Assembly: GCA_033239125.1 (NCBI GenBank)
Contig: BSWB01000002.1
Span: forward strand, 153,746,409-153,810,408
DNA from: Fagopyrum homotropicum
Lineage: Eukaryota > Streptophyta > Magnoliopsida > Caryophyllales > Polygonaceae
Direction: 5' to 3'
DNA length: 64,000 nucleotides
In this document: positions 41,173 through 51,498 of the stretch, one piece after another
How positions within the stretch are numbered: position 1 is the first letter of the stretch
How the letters are laid out: the number at the start of each line of letters is the position of its first letter
Notes under the pieces: model-generated
What the model saw: the letters and a program-made list of their open reading frames with translations, nothing else
The model's database searches: none
Told to the model about the DNA's origin: nothing
Made by a program: the position numbers and the translations under genes

Positions 41173-43331
41173 GTATGTATATGATTATAATAATAACACA
41201 ATTTTATATATAAATATATATATACATTTATAATATATATGTATATAATAGAAAAATAAAAATTTGAGTTAAAAAAATATACAGCATATGTTGAGGACTG
41301 TCAGTGAGAAGAGGAAGAGGGCGAGTAGATTAGTCACAGCTTCCGCCCGTCGAGAGGCTGTAGCTCGACGAGTTAGACTTGCATCAGCATCCGTTCAGGC
41401 ACCTGTAGATGCAGCTATAGAGGCATCCGTTGAGGCACCTGTGGATGCACCTACAGATGCAGAGGTTCATGCACCTGTAGATGCAGCTGGCGAGGAGGAT
41501 GTCGTACCTATTTCACTTACTGTTGATTACGACACGGAGAATTCTGCGCACGATATGTCTCATTTAGATGATATACTAGAGGATGAGCATGAGGAGATAC
41601 GAGTTGAGGTAGAGCAACAGCAGCAGGACATACCACATCCGAGGGAGCCGGACGACTTACCTGAGCATGTATGTGATGAGGAGCAGGTAGAGGAGGACGT
41701 ACCTCCTCCTTTATTGATATGCTATGCTGACCACAGAGCCAGCGTTATATGGGCCGGTATGGCTTCTCCCGTGATTAGAGTTGTTCGGAGGCTCGACGCA
41801 TTCAGTAGATTACGTGAGTGGCGACGAGATGTAGATGACGCATTTTCATGGTTTGGATTAGCTAGACGCAGCGGACTGACGGATTTGGAGGACGTACAGT
41901 TTGGCGGCGTCGATCATTGTCTGATTACGGTGTTTGTTGAGAGGTGGCACCCAGAGACAAACACATTTCACATGCCATGGGGGGAGATGGGAATAGCGCT
42001 ACACGATGTTCAGATCATTATAGGACTACCAATTGATTGAGATGCATTGGTGACTTCCGTCGATGATAGTGTACGACTTGATTGGCTAGTTCAGCGTCTT
42101 GGCTTATCACCAGCAGAGGCTAGACGTCAGACTTCACAGCTATTCTGCGATACTATTAGGCGTAGAGCCGCTGAGATGTTGGCCCTTCCAGAGCCTCCAC
42201 ATGACACTATTGCATATGCATATCTGTTATTGTCCATATCGTCGACTTTGGTAGTCGACAAGTCTACCAACAGGATGCGAGGATGGCTTATTGATCTAGT
42301 ACGAGATTATTTGAGGACAGACGCGTATGCTTGGGGCACCGGGACCCTTGCTTATCTTTACAGATGTTTGGGGGACGCCACCAGGAAGAGGGTGACGACG
42401 ATGGCAGGATGTACTTCCCTGTTACAGGTGTGTTGTCGTAAATATTTTTCTTTATATAACGTCACTTTATTAATAAGATTGAAATTAATAAAAGAATTTG
42501 TACAGTTTTGGATTTACGCACATTTTCCGTCATTGGGATGTGCCGCTGTGGAGGATCCGGATATGCTTGGTCATGCACGGTGGTATTCGAGACTTTCTGT
42601 CCCGAAGACTCCTACACTCCTTACGAGCTCAGTTGGACCAGATGAGGGCAGAGGATGTGTGCTTTACCCCGTATGATGAGCGGGTGCTTGATTTTGGCGT
42701 AGAGTATGGTGTTTCTCGGTATAGGGGTACCATACGGATATCCGACATAGAGGAGGCGTATATGCCGGACCGTTTTTTGCGACAGTTTGGATACGTACAG
42801 ACAGTGCCTCTACCCCGTATTCTTCCCCTTCATGAGATTCGTCCGGCGACCGGACGTGGATCTAGGCTTTCATATCCTCTCTCATACGATCGTTGGGCAT
42901 CCCGCCATCTGGAGGAGACCAGAGTTTCACTAGTTGGATTGATATCAGCTACCTCTCCTTGGCTCGTCGATGATGCGTACATGTCTTGGTATACGGTCCA
43001 TTGCCATCCGTACGTCTTGCCGACGTCCATTGCACTCCAGTTACCTATAGACCGTCCCCCACCTGTTCCGGTTTCACATCAAAGAGTACGTTTGTTTTTA
43101 ACATTTAAATTACTCTTTATTTTAATTTTCAATTATGTTAAAATTTTATTTTCTGTATTGCAACGTCTTCACATTCTTATAGGTCGTATACGAGAGATGC
43201 AGGCTCGCGGTCTTCCGTATTCTGCAGAGGATATAGATTACATGGTAGCGGAGGCAGTTAGACGTACGCCTCCTGTGGCTCCATCTCAGGTCCGGGCTTC
43301 ACAGCATCCTCCAGCTCCAGCACATTCGTAG
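40787..43331 (+). pseudogene. Plant mobile domain (PMD, MAIN-like) gene of the MULE
   Basis: Exon 1 (40787-40873, MEEDSAIERLEEDSAIER, a 9-residue duplication) splices at CAG|GTTAGT to 41285. Exon 2 encodes a charged region with repeated Val/Asp/Ala-Pro text, then the PMD: ADHRASVIWAG, HCLITVFVERWHPETNTFHM, MGIALHDVQIIIGLPID. A TGA at 42038-42040 interrupts it where GLPIDG is expected; the frame then continues (DWLVQRLGLSP, AYLYRCLGDATRKR) to a donor at 42427. Exon 3 from 42506 (FWIYAHFP) needs a frame change near 42600 to reach LRAQLDQM and the PDRFLRQFG region. The end (43183-43331) joins uncertainly. PMD proteins occur in host silencing factors MAIN/MAIL1 and in transposons. This copy is broken by one nonsense codon and one frameshift. 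Confidence 0.75.
40925..41168. repeat. 76-bp intronic repeats and (TA)n microsatellite
   Basis: In PMD intron 1, nearly three units of about 76 bp start at 40925, 41001 and 41077 (gaaactastta then gtttagttaggtt, ctagttaggaataattg). A TA dinucleotide run follows at about 41135-41168. Confidence 0.85.
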
Positions 43332-44750
43332 TTGTAGTTCAATACTCTTATATTTATTTTGGATGGATATTACACTTGAGCGTATGTTTTTTTTTGTTTT
43401 GATACTGTTATGTTTATTTTGGATGGATAATATGTATTGTTTTTTACTTTTGATGTTTTCCTAAGTTTCTTTAGCGATTTTATTTCCCTTAAGTTTCAGT
43501 CAACTATTTCAAACTACTAAAACATAATGAGAACCATATATGAAACCGACTAAATCAATGTTGTCAACAAGTACAATAAAAACGTCTAAAACACGATTTC
43601 AAGTAAGGTTTCTCAAAACGGCTAAAGATATCCTGCACTATTGTGTTCAACTTCCCATGCTCGACGGAGATCCTCATAGCGAGCTATCCTTTCAATGAAC
43701 GGCGCATCCCATACATCCACACTTGCATCATGGTTATTTTTCCAAGCGTCGCTCAACAACGGTAACGGAGCATCATCTTTTAACCATACCTACAAAAATG
43801 AAATTACAGAAAACGGTTAGTAAATATTAGGTCTAAATATACGTCCATTGAATGAAAGTAAATCGTCAACCTACCGGCACAAAGTGTGTGTTGTTATATA
43901 TATAGGCTGTTACGCTAGAATCGTGTGATGTGCACGCAATAAGTCTTAAATTTATACTCGTTATATTTATCCTAACTTCTAGCGAACCCGCAGTGTACGG
44001 GACGTTTGTAGAAAGGTAAGTATTCCGAGGTCGAACACAAAGACTAAGGTGAAATAGAGTCAAGCAATGATCAAGGATAGTGTGAATCTAGACTAAGATA
44101 AGATGAGGAACAAAGAAAATGGAAAACGCAATGTTTTTGTTGGTTTTTGTGGTGATCAAACAAAGATCACAAGTCAAGCAAGGTAATAACACAACTAACA
44201 AATTAAGCTAGCCAACGAGTAAGTAACACAAAGCACAAGTATATGATCAAGAGAGAAAAGTAGATTCTAGAGGTCAAGATTTCCGGTTATGGCATTGGAC
44301 TCAAGGTTCTAAGGATTCTAAGGACAAGCTGCGGTGTTTGGGAAGGAATGTTCACTAATGGAAGCGATTACCGGGTAAGTCTCTCACTTCACTAATCCCG
44401 CATCAAACTCCTATTACCGGGTAGGTCTCGAGAGGTTAGAGTAAGGAATTCCGCACAAACTAGATGCTACTTAAGGGTAACCCTCTCCTTACCGGGTAAG
44501 TCTCGGAATAGGGAAATCTCAAGCAATAATCCTAGCACACTCGATCCAATAGCGGCTTATGAGGCTCACTACTACCTAGCATTCATCGTCTTAGGTATCT
44601 AAGGTCGGAAATCATCGGGTAGATCTCTTCCCTCACTTAAATTGGTAGCATTAGGTGATACTAAGCTACATTAGGCTTAATAAACACTAGGATTTAAACA
44701 AACAAACACCCTAACATGCAGATTTATCATTTAAAGAGCAACAGGAGAAT

Positions 44751-44806
44751 AAATCGGGCTGATTCACAGATAAATCGGCCGATTTATCTGATGAACAGGT
44801 CAATTT
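44751..44806. repeat. Palindromic module, left LTR of element 2
   Basis: Half-site AAATCG at 44751, palindrome AAATCGGCCGATTT at 44772-44785, and a right half-site mutated to CAATTT here (CGATTT in the right LTR). Steps are 21 and 21 bp. The right-LTR copy is 54306-54361. Confidence 0.8.
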
Positions 44807-45339
44807 ATTTTTCTGTCATGAGTTTCGTGCATATAAATCATCCTAAACTAACATATAAGTCCATCCTATCATCACCCTAGCCATAACCATCAATCCATCA
44901 CTCTAAAATCACAAGAAACTAGCCAATAATATGCATATCAAGATCCGAAATCATCAAACAAGCATACATGGTGTTCATAGATGAGTAATGAAAGATGAGT
45001 AAGCAAAATCAATAAATCTCAGCCAAATCCAAGTTGTAGCAAGACTTACAAACTCTAAAATGAAGATTCAAAACGTTCTTAACAATCCTTGCAATTAGTT
45101 CTTCAATCCAAGACTACAAAATCACTCTAAACTCTTAGAATGGTGTTCTTCTTCTTCCTTCAATCCTTGAGAGCTTTTCTTCTCCTCCAATCTTTCTCCA
45201 AAATCCAATGAGCTGTCAATGAGAGTGTGAGAGAGGAGAGATGCTCAGCAACCACCTGCAGGACCACTTATATTCTCCACCAAGAGCAAGGACGGACAAG
45301 AGATCGTGGGACACGTGGCTTAAGCTGTCAAAGGCCCAA

Positions 45340-45391
45340 AAATCGACCCAGAGGAAAAAATCGGCCGATTTTCCTGGGTGTAGGTCGATTT
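45340..45391. repeat. Second palindromic module, left LTR of element 2
   Basis: AAATCG at 45340, AAATCGGCCGATTT at 45358-45371, CGATTT ending at 45391. Steps 18 and 20 bp. The right-LTR copy is 54895-54946. Confidence 0.8.
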
Positions 45392-45720
45392 TCTTCAACA
45401 GAAGCGTGCTATGATCGTCTAGCCATGAGTTGCTCCATTGCTTGCACCAATGGTGGTCTTTGTGTCCTTTGTTGATCCAATTATGCTCCTCCAAGGCTTT
45501 GGATGTGTACCATCATGAGGCTTGGCCCTCAAATGTATCGATTAACGTCCAATAGATCCCCGAATTACCTATAAAACCGATAAAAGGTAGTGTAGACGTC
45601 TTTTCTAGAAATGTGCATGAATTGAGCGAAGACGTCATGAACCAATGCCAAAACGTGCATGAATGAGTGAGAAATCCATCTAAATGATTACCTAATCCTA
45701 AGTCATAAATCTTGTTATCA

Positions 45721-47544
45721 AAAATACCCCATACTTAAGGTTTGCTCGTCCCCGAGCAAATTCCCAACTATAGACTAGGAGATGACATGATTTATGTATG
45801 CAGAAAAATGGCAAAATCTTTTGGAGTTGTGCTTCTAATATTGGATCACCTTCATAGTCATGTTTCATGACAATGGACAAGCAATTATGCATCAAATAAA
45901 TGAAATCATGGAAAGACAATTACACTTAACTTGATAGCATGCAATGAAATGTAAAGATGAAGAAGTCAAGATGATCATGAGTATATCCAATCTAAATCAC
46001 TTAGTCTTACACACATGCAAGTAGGTCAAAAGGACTTGTAAAATAGAAGGCCAAGAAACGTTGTGATTAGGTGGGAATTTTCTAGGCTATGTGATGCTAA
46101 TCCGGGAAAGGAACTAAACAACCACAACTTCAAATTTTCTTATCAACTTCCCTCAAGTGTATATTTTTCTTCATTTTCTTTTCTTTCTTTTATTTTTGAG
46201 ACAATGGCATTGGTGTACAAAAGCCGAAACCTCGGTGATTAGCCATTCTCGGGTTTTTTCTATTTTTCGAGATGCATCCACACCGGGCACACATACCAAA
46301 GCTCGTTAGGACTATCGGTTTATTTGACTTTGGCAAGGCACCAACACCCGATTATGTGAAGTGTACCGAGTTACTTGTCATTTAAACCAACGTCCCCAAA
46401 CCTATATTTTTGTCTACACTTTCACAACAATTTCAGCATTTCATTCACATCATTCTTTCATCAACAACATCACCCCACACTTGCTTTTCACACACATCAA
46501 CACACTATCATGCTCCTATTCCCGGATGGGTCAAAAGAGGTCAATTTATATCATCAATTGAGGTGCTCAAACAACATGATCAAGATGAGAAGTAGAGAAA
46601 GATGAATTGCCTTAATCACTCCTAATTGATGTGCAAGAACTAGCATGCAATTTCGACTTTCAATACTCAATTCAATCAAGGCAAACATTCATGATCACAA
46701 ATCATTCATGGTTTCAAGAGAAGTACTTCAAGTCCACATATACATTCATCAATTTAACACATAAGGCCATCCATAGCCAATCCACAAGACAAGGTTCAAT
46801 CATTAGGGTCATATCCAAACCTAGAAAGCACAAAATTTTTTAAATTTTATGATTTTTTTTGGATTTTTCGAAATATGTATGTACAATGCAAGACATAATG
46901 AAACATGTGACAATATTAAACTATCCTAGATGCTAATCATGCAAGTGATCATGAAAACCCCACCCCATACTTAGAAACACATTATCCCCAATGTGGAAAC
47001 TAAATAAAGAAGTGAAAGAGAGTCCTCACAATGTAAAATTGGTGATGCTTTGGTATTTCGGTTCACATTGAATGATGATGGTGGATGATCGATCAAGGAT
47101 GGTAGAGAGCTCTTGATGTTCATTATGATGTCGGAACCCGCGCTTGGCGCCGCAAGCCATCCAAGTTCCACGTCCGCTCCACCCATGCTTGATTGGAGAT
47201 CATCACTTTTCTTTACAGAGGAAAAATCGGCCAAGCAACCCAGGAAAATCGGCCGATTTTGTGCACGAACAGTCCGATTTTCTGGGTGCTTTCTTCCTTG
47301 TCCATGTGCTCGGATCTTGCTTCTTCAATCATTCCATGAGGCCTTCACATGACCTCCAACATCTCGTAACTCATGACAATCAACAACATCTAGCACCCAA
47401 AAACACAAAAGAAAAAAAAACAAAGCACACCAAGAGTGAGATTAAACAAAAGCAAGAAAAAGAAAGGGAAAAACATGTACCAATGGGTTGCCTCCCATTA
47501 AGCGCTTCTTTAAGGTCATTAGCTTGACCAAACTCAGGAGCGTT
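45721..47544 (-). other. 3' noncoding region of Athila element 2, including PPT and stem-loop
   Basis: No ORF of note. The PPT motif (ccccatactta on plus) lies at 45727-45737 next to the LTR. 45741-45760 folds as a perfect 8-bp stem (TTTGCTCG / CGAGCAAA) with loop GGGA on the element strand. A second ccccatactta lies at 46963-46973. 46215-46375 is conserved with element 1. A palindromic module lies at 47224-47280. The Athila ORF present in element 1 is missing here. Confidence 0.75.
47224..47280. repeat. Palindromic module, 3' noncoding region of element 2
   Basis: AAATCG at 47224, AAATCGGCCGATTT at 47246-47259, CGATTT ending at 47280. Steps 22 and 21 bp; total 57 bp. Confidence 0.8.
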
Positions 47545-50500
47545 TCAATCAAGGTGAAGCGGGGCAATCACTTCCACCGGGGCTTCCGGGATGTACTTCT
47601 TCAATCGATGCCCATTCACTTTGAAGTCACCACAATGATCTCCTCCTATCTCTACCGCTCCATGAGGAAAGATCTTCTTCACCACATATGGCTCGGTCCA
47701 TCTTGATTTGAGCTTTCCGGGGAAGAGCCGCAGCCTCGAGTTGAAGAGAAGGACAAGGTCGCCTTCACTCAACTCCTTTGGGATGATCCTCTTATCATGC
47801 CATCGCTTGGTTCTCTCCTTGTAGATCCGAGCATTCTCATATGCATCCAACCGGATCTCCTCAAGGGCGTTCATGTCTAGCAACCTCTTTTCTCCGGCCT
47901 CCTTTAGATCAAAATTTAGCCACCTTATGGCCCAATATGCTCGATGCTCCATCTCTACCGGAAGGTGGCAAGACTTTCCATAGACCAACTTGTAAGGAGT
48001 GGTGCCAATTGGTGTTTTGAAGGCGGTCCTATATGCCCACAAGGCATCATCGAGCTTCATAGCCCAATCTTTTCTCGTCCTTGATACCGTCTTCTCAAGA
48101 ATGGCCTTGATCTCCCGGTTGGAGATCTCCACTTGGCCACTAGTTTGGGGATGGTAAGGTGTTGCCACCTTATGAGTCACCCCATACTTGGCCAAAAGTG
48201 CTCCAAAATTCCTATTGGTGAAGTGCTTCCCTCCATCGCTTATGATCACCCTAGGTGTTCCAAACCTAGGAAAGATCACTCGGTTGAAGAACCGCACCAC
48301 TACCTTGGCGTCATTTGTAGGAGAGGCGATTGCCTCCACCCATCTCGAAACATAGTCAACCGCCAATAGGATGTAGAGGTTGCCACATGAAGAAGGGAAT
48401 GGCCCCATGAAGTCCACACCCCACACATCAAATATTTCCACCTCTTGTATGTTGTTCAAGGGCATCTCATTTCTCCTTGAGATGTTGCCTGTCCTTTGGC
48501 AAGCATCACAAGCTACCACAAAGCCTTGCACGTCCTTGAACAAACTTGGCCAAAAGAAGCCCGATTGTAGCACTTTCGCACATGTCTTGTGTGCACTAGC
48601 ATGCCCTCCACATGGCAAGGAATGACAATGGCGGATCACACTCTCCACCTCATCCTCCGGTATGCATCTTCTAAACATCCCATCTGGCCCCCTTTTGAAC
48701 AAAAGTGGTTCACTCCAATAGTAGTGCCTCACATCTTTGAAGAACTTCTTCCTTTGGGCATATGTCAAACCGGGAGGCACTTCCTCACACACAAGATAGT
48801 TCACAATGTCGGCGTACCATGGCTCACTTCCCCTAGACACTTGGAACAAGCATTCCTCCACCATTTGCAATTGCTCATCCCGGAATGAGTCATCAATCGG
48901 GATGTCATCTCTCTCAAGCTCTATCGGTGGGAGTCTACTAAGGTGATCCGCCACGGAGTTCTCGGATCCCTTCTTGTCCCGGATTTCCAAGTCAAACTCT
49001 TGAAGAAGAAGGATCCACCGAATTAACCTAGGCTTGGCATCCTTCTTGGTAAGTAGATAACGGATCGCAGCATGATCCGTATAAACAATGACCTTTGCTC
49101 CAACAAGGTATGACCGAAACTTCTCAAAGGCATACACTACCGCTAGCAACTCTTTCTCGGTTGTGGCATAGTTGAGTTGGGCATCATCTAGCGTCTTGCT
49201 AGCATAATAAATGGCATGAGTTCGCCCATCTTTCCTTTGCCCCAAAACAGCCCCAACGGCTACATCGCTTGCATCACACATGATCTCAAACGGTAAACTC
49301 CAATCCGGAGGTTGCATTATAGGTGCGGAGATCAAAGCGTTCTTCAACCTACAAAAAGCCTCAAGGCAATCTTTGGAGAAAACAAATTCAACATCCTTCA
49401 TTAGTAGGTTAGTAAGGGGCTTAGAGATTTTAGAGAAGTCTTGAATGAACCTCCGGTAAAAACCGGCATGCCCTAAGAAACTCCTTACCCCTTTCACCGA
49501 GGTAGGTGGTGGCAACTTCTCTATCGTTTCAATCTTGGCCCTATCAACCTCAATGCCACGGTTAGACACCAAGTGTCCTAACACAATACCTTCACTTACC
49601 ATGAAGTGGCATTTTTCCCAATTTAAGACAAGATTTGTCTCCTCACATCTTTGCAATACTAAGGACAAGTTAGCCAAGCAATTATCAAAGGAAGAACCAT
49701 AAACAGAGAAATCATCCATGAACACTTCCATGATATTTTCAATGTATTCCGAAAAAATAGCCATCATACACCTTTGAAAGGTGGCGGGTGCATTACACAA
49801 CCCAAATGGCATTCTCCTATATGCAAAAGTTCCCCATGGACATGTAAAGGTTGTTTTCTCTTGGTCATCGGGGTGGATAGGGATTTGGAAGAATCCGCTA
49901 TAACCATCTAAGTAGCAAAAATGAGAGTGTTGAGCTAATCTCTCTAGCATTTGGTCAATGAAGGGGAGAGGGAAGTGATCTTTCCTAGAGGCCATGTTAA
50001 GCTTTCTATAATCAATACACATCCTCCACCCCGTAACCGTTCTAGTGGGGATTAGTTCATTGTTCTCATTGGTTACTATGGTCATCCCACCCTTCTTAGG
50101 TACTACATGAACGGGGCTAACCCACTTACTATCCGAGATAGGGTAGATAATTCCCGCATCTAGCAACTTAATGATTTCCTTTTTGACTACCTCTTTCATT
50201 ATGGGATTCAATCTTCTTTGATGTTCAATAGAGGGTTTATGATTATCTTCCATCATTATCCTATGCATGCACAAAGAGGGCTTGATGCCAACAAGATCAT
50301 CAATGGTGTATCCTATTGCCTTTCTATGCAGTTTTAATTCATTCAACAATCTATTAAGCTCATCATCATTCAAAGATGCATTCACAATCACCGGATAAGT
50401 AGAATTTGAACCAAGGAAAGCATACTTTAAATGAGAAGGAAGAGGTTTAAGATCAAGTTGAGGAGGACCTTTTTCGGTTGGAGACGATCCATACAATGTA

Positions 50501-51498
50501 GGTTGAGATGATTGCAAAGCCATGGAAGCCTCCTTGAAGTCCCTTGATGATTGCTCATACTCAAGTGGTTGATGCTGAAAAGACTCAGGAAAATCGACCC
50601 AGGAAGAAAAATCGGTCGATTTATCTGAGGGGGGGTCGATCTGAGTTTCTGTTTTGGCAAAACTGGCTGAAATTTCAGCATAAGTACAAAAATCGGCCGA
50701 TTTTTGCCCTTCAGTCCGATTTTTCTGGCAGTTTTCCTCTTCTTCTAGCACTTCAAACCCAACACTTGGTAGCTTGTCCAATGCATTCAAGGCCTTGATT
50801 AATTCATTGCTACTCTCCTCAACTCCTTCTTCCATCAAGCTTGAGCTAAGAACCTTCTCAAGTGGATCCTTGAGCAAGATTGAGCTCACAACCTCTCTAG
50901 ACTCCTCTTCTTCAACTATGTTGAATATATCCTCATCGAGGGTTGGCCCTTTCATCATTGTGGACAGCTTGAACTTGATGTTCTCTTCTCCAATGTTGAA
51001 GGAGAGAGTCCCATTCTTGCAATCCACTAGACATCCGGAAGTAGCTAGGAAAGGTCTCCCCAAGATGATAGGAACCGGATAGTCCGCCGGGATATCCAAA
51101 ACAACGAAGTCTATGGGCACATAGAACTTCCCTAATTGCACCAGGATGTCTTCCAAGATCCCAACCGGATGAGTGATTGAGCGGTCCGCCATGTAAAGGG
51201 TCATCTTGACCGGCTTTGGCTCTCCTAGCCCAACCTTGTTACAAAGTGCAAGCGGGATGATGCTTACACTTGCCCCAAGATCACATAGGGCACCATACTT
51301 CACTTCTCCTACTCCGATTGGCACACAAAAGGATCCCGGATCCCTTAGCTTGGGAGGCATCTTCTCCTTCATCGTTTGAATCAACTCCGAGGATCTCTTA
51401 GTCATCCTTATCTCACCATACTCCTCCAACTTCCTTTTGTTGGAGAGTATTTCCTTCAAGAATTTGCCATATGTCGGCATCCCTAAAATAGCATCCAT
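47545..51498 (-). CDS. Pol of Athila element 2 (protease, RT, RNase H, integrase)
   Basis: A 1317-residue open frame that overlaps the end of gag by 16 bases in another frame. Protease: CDLGASVSIIP at residues 72-82. Linker about 200-330. RT about 400-650 with WVSPVHVVPKKGG, MPFGLCNAPATFQRCM and the FMDDFSVYG catalytic box. RNase H about 720-850 (MCDASDVAVGAVLGQ, TEKELLAVVYAFEKFR, YTDHAAIRYL). Integrase: zinc-binding HCHSLPCGGHAS...CDACQ, core VWGVDFMGPF, VIISDGGKHF, HPQTSGQVEISNREIK, and C-terminal GDLVLLFNSRLRLFPGKLKS. All key catalytic residues I can check are present. It is the only intact RT in the window. Whether it is translated depends on frameshifting or is lost. Confidence 0.93.
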   Translation of the reverse strand: MDAILGMPTYGKFLKEILSNKRKLEEYGEIRMTKRSSELIQTMKEKMPPKLRDPGSFCVPIGVGEVKYGALCDLGASVSIIPLALCNKVGLGEPKPVKMTLYMADRSITHPVGILEDILVQLGKFYVPIDFVVLDIPADYPVPIILGRPFLATSGCLVDCKNGTLSFNIGEENIKFKLSTMMKGPTLDEDIFNIVEEEESREVVSSILLKDPLEKVLSSSLMEEGVEESSNELIKALNALDKLPSVGFEVLEEEENCQKNRTEGQKSADFCTYAEISASFAKTETQIDPPSDKSTDFSSWVDFPESFQHQPLEYEQSSRDFKEASMALQSSQPTLYGSSPTEKGPPQLDLKPLPSHLKYAFLGSNSTYPVIVNASLNDDELNRLLNELKLHRKAIGYTIDDLVGIKPSLCMHRIMMEDNHKPSIEHQRRLNPIMKEVVKKEIIKLLDAGIIYPISDSKWVSPVHVVPKKGGMTIVTNENNELIPTRTVTGWRMCIDYRKLNMASRKDHFPLPFIDQMLERLAQHSHFCYLDGYSGFFQIPIHPDDQEKTTFTCPWGTFAYRRMPFGLCNAPATFQRCMMAIFSEYIENIMEVFMDDFSVYGSSFDNCLANLSLVLQRCEETNLVLNWEKCHFMVSEGIVLGHLVSNRGIEVDRAKIETIEKLPPPTSVKGVRSFLGHAGFYRRFIQDFSKISKPLTNLLMKDVEFVFSKDCLEAFCRLKNALISAPIMQPPDWSLPFEIMCDASDVAVGAVLGQRKDGRTHAIYYASKTLDDAQLNYATTEKELLAVVYAFEKFRSYLVGAKVIVYTDHAAIRYLLTKKDAKPRLIRWILLLQEFDLEIRDKKGSENSVADHLSRLPPIELERDDIPIDDSFRDEQLQMVEECLFQVSRGSEPWYADIVNYLVCEEVPPGLTYAQRKKFFKDVRHYYWSEPLLFKRGPDGMFRRCIPEDEVESVIRHCHSLPCGGHASAHKTCAKVLQSGFFWPSLFKDVQGFVVACDACQRTGNISRRNEMPLNNIQEVEIFDVWGVDFMGPFPSSCGNLYILLAVDYVSRWVEAIASPTNDAKVVVRFFNRVIFPRFGTPRVIISDGGKHFTNRNFGALLAKYGVTHKVATPYHPQTSGQVEISNREIKAILEKTVSRTRKDWAMKLDDALWAYRTAFKTPIGTTPYKLVYGKSCHLPVEMEHRAYWAIRWLNFDLKEAGEKRLLDMNALEEIRLDAYENARIYKERTKRWHDKRIIPKELSEGDLVLLFNSRLRLFPGKLKSRWTEPYVVKKIFPHGAVEIGGDHCGDFKVNGHRLKKYIPEAPVEVIAPLHLD
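50591..50722. repeat. Two palindromic modules in the protease-RT linker of element 2
   Basis: First: AAATCG at 50591, AAATCGGTCGATTT at 50609-50622, CGATCT ending at 50642 (steps 18 and 20). Second: AAATCGGCCGATTT at 50690-50703, CGATTT ending at 50722 (step 19), left half-site not clear. They fall in the poorly constrained linker of pol, as in element 1. Confidence 0.75.

Larger units (their letters stand above)
43908..45720 (-). repeat. 3' LTR of Athila element 2
   Basis: 1813 bp. It contains the four-copy (T)TACCGGGTAAGTCTC array at 44368, 44414 (gtaggtctc), 44489 and about 44612 (atcgggtagatctc), palindromic modules at 44751-44806 and 45340-45391, and gcgaacccgcagtgtacggg at 43982-44001. 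Confidence 0.95.

Noticed and set aside
43866..44063. 65-codon minus frame ending YIYNNTHFVPVG
   Set aside because: It is a chimera of the Athila 2 LTR and the split OTU exon; only the part after the junction is meaningful and is annotated with the transposase gene.
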